DNA of 64,000 bases from assembly GCA_039819065.1 (NCBI GenBank), contig JBCBSS010000005.1:51183-115182 (forward strand). Direction: 5' to 3'. The position numbers were made by a program, and so were the translations under genes. Origin of the DNA: JBCBSS01 sp039819065 (GTDB lineage Bacteria > Bacteroidota > Bacteroidia > Cytophagales > Cyclobacteriaceae). Positions 63,969 through 64,000 of the stretch are shown piece after piece; position 1 is the stretch's first letter, and the number at the start of each line of letters is the position of its first letter. The notes below the pieces were generated by a model, which did no database searches, was not told where the DNA came from, and worked only from the letters and a program-made list of their open reading frames with translations.

Positions 63969-64000
63969 GCTCATACTTTAAATAGTTTATAAGCTCATGC
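63969..64000 (-). repeat. Right arm of a 32-bp perfect inverted repeat
   Basis: Exact reverse complement of 63664-63695. The 273-base spacer has no gene, so a MITE or an internally deleted insertion sequence is possible. Confidence 0.9.

Larger units (their letters stand above)
63543..64000. other. 458-base non-coding right end
   Basis: No gene was found. It is AT-rich and mostly occupied by an inverted-repeat-bounded segment (63664-64000). An imperfect direct repeat of GCCATA-AGAC type occurs near 63645 and 63694. Confidence 0.6.

Overview
The window looks like a chromosomal segment of a marine-type Bacteroidetes, most likely order Cytophagales. The evidence is TAnnTTTG promoter elements without Shine-Dalgarno sites, Type 9 secretion (T9SS) C-terminal sorting domains, the parA-parB-DUF5683-dapB-lepB neighbourhood, a Bacteroidetes-style ribBA, GSCFA and DUF5683 proteins, and a DnaG whose zinc ligands are mostly replaced. 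The taxonomic call is an inference from gene content; there is no rRNA in the window.

Layout. 1-4602 (minus) is the N-terminal part of a giant secreted repeat protein that runs off the left edge. 4.8-13.5 kb (plus) is a core block: pyrG, yidC, an MBL-fold hydrolase, parA, parB, DUF5683, dapB, lepB. 13.5-17.9 kb mixes ung, apaG, two SAM methyltransferases, a membrane-anchored coiled-coil protein and a DUF547 protein. 18.1-19.2 kb is rpsF-rpsR-rplI with a clear terminator. 19.4-26.4 kb holds a GSCFA protein, a DUF255 thioredoxin-like lipoprotein, priA and two envelope proteins. 26.3-31.0 kb (minus) is dnaG, ribBA, an exported protein and surE. 31.2-42.1 kb holds apbC/mrp and an nfu-type protein, two T9SS cargo proteins (one an M43 metalloprotease), ddl, a PASTA protein, a rhodanese, an M50 protease and a HAD hydrolase. 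42.2-42.7 kb is a tRNA locus with a decayed tRNA copy, a tRNA(CAT) and a small GIY-YIG gene carrying REP-like DNA.

42.8-54.9 kb is the accessory region. An R2K-like ATP-grasp gene is followed by about 11 kb of co-directional minus-strand genes that together encode a contractile tail. In transcription order these are a tail-terminator-like protein, sheath, tube, a tail-assembly chaperone with a programmed -1 frameshift, the tape measure, a DUF6046-like protein, hub, spike, a gp25-like wedge, a LysM/gpX-like protein, a gpJ-like wedge, a gpI-like protein and a collagen-like fibre. The order matches the tail module of phage Mu. No capsid, portal, terminase, integrase, transposase or AAA+ ATPase is present. 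The best reading is a domesticated headless tail (R-type tailocin-like particle) rather than a prophage or an eCIS.

55.5-63.5 kb holds a small orphan gene, a secreted coiled-coil/beta-barrel protein with 14-residue repeats, a stand-alone response regulator, a lipoprotein, a TerB-ABCG fusion transporter and a YdcF-like protein. The window ends in a 337-bp non-coding stretch bounded by a perfect 32-bp inverted repeat, which may be a MITE or an insertion-sequence end.
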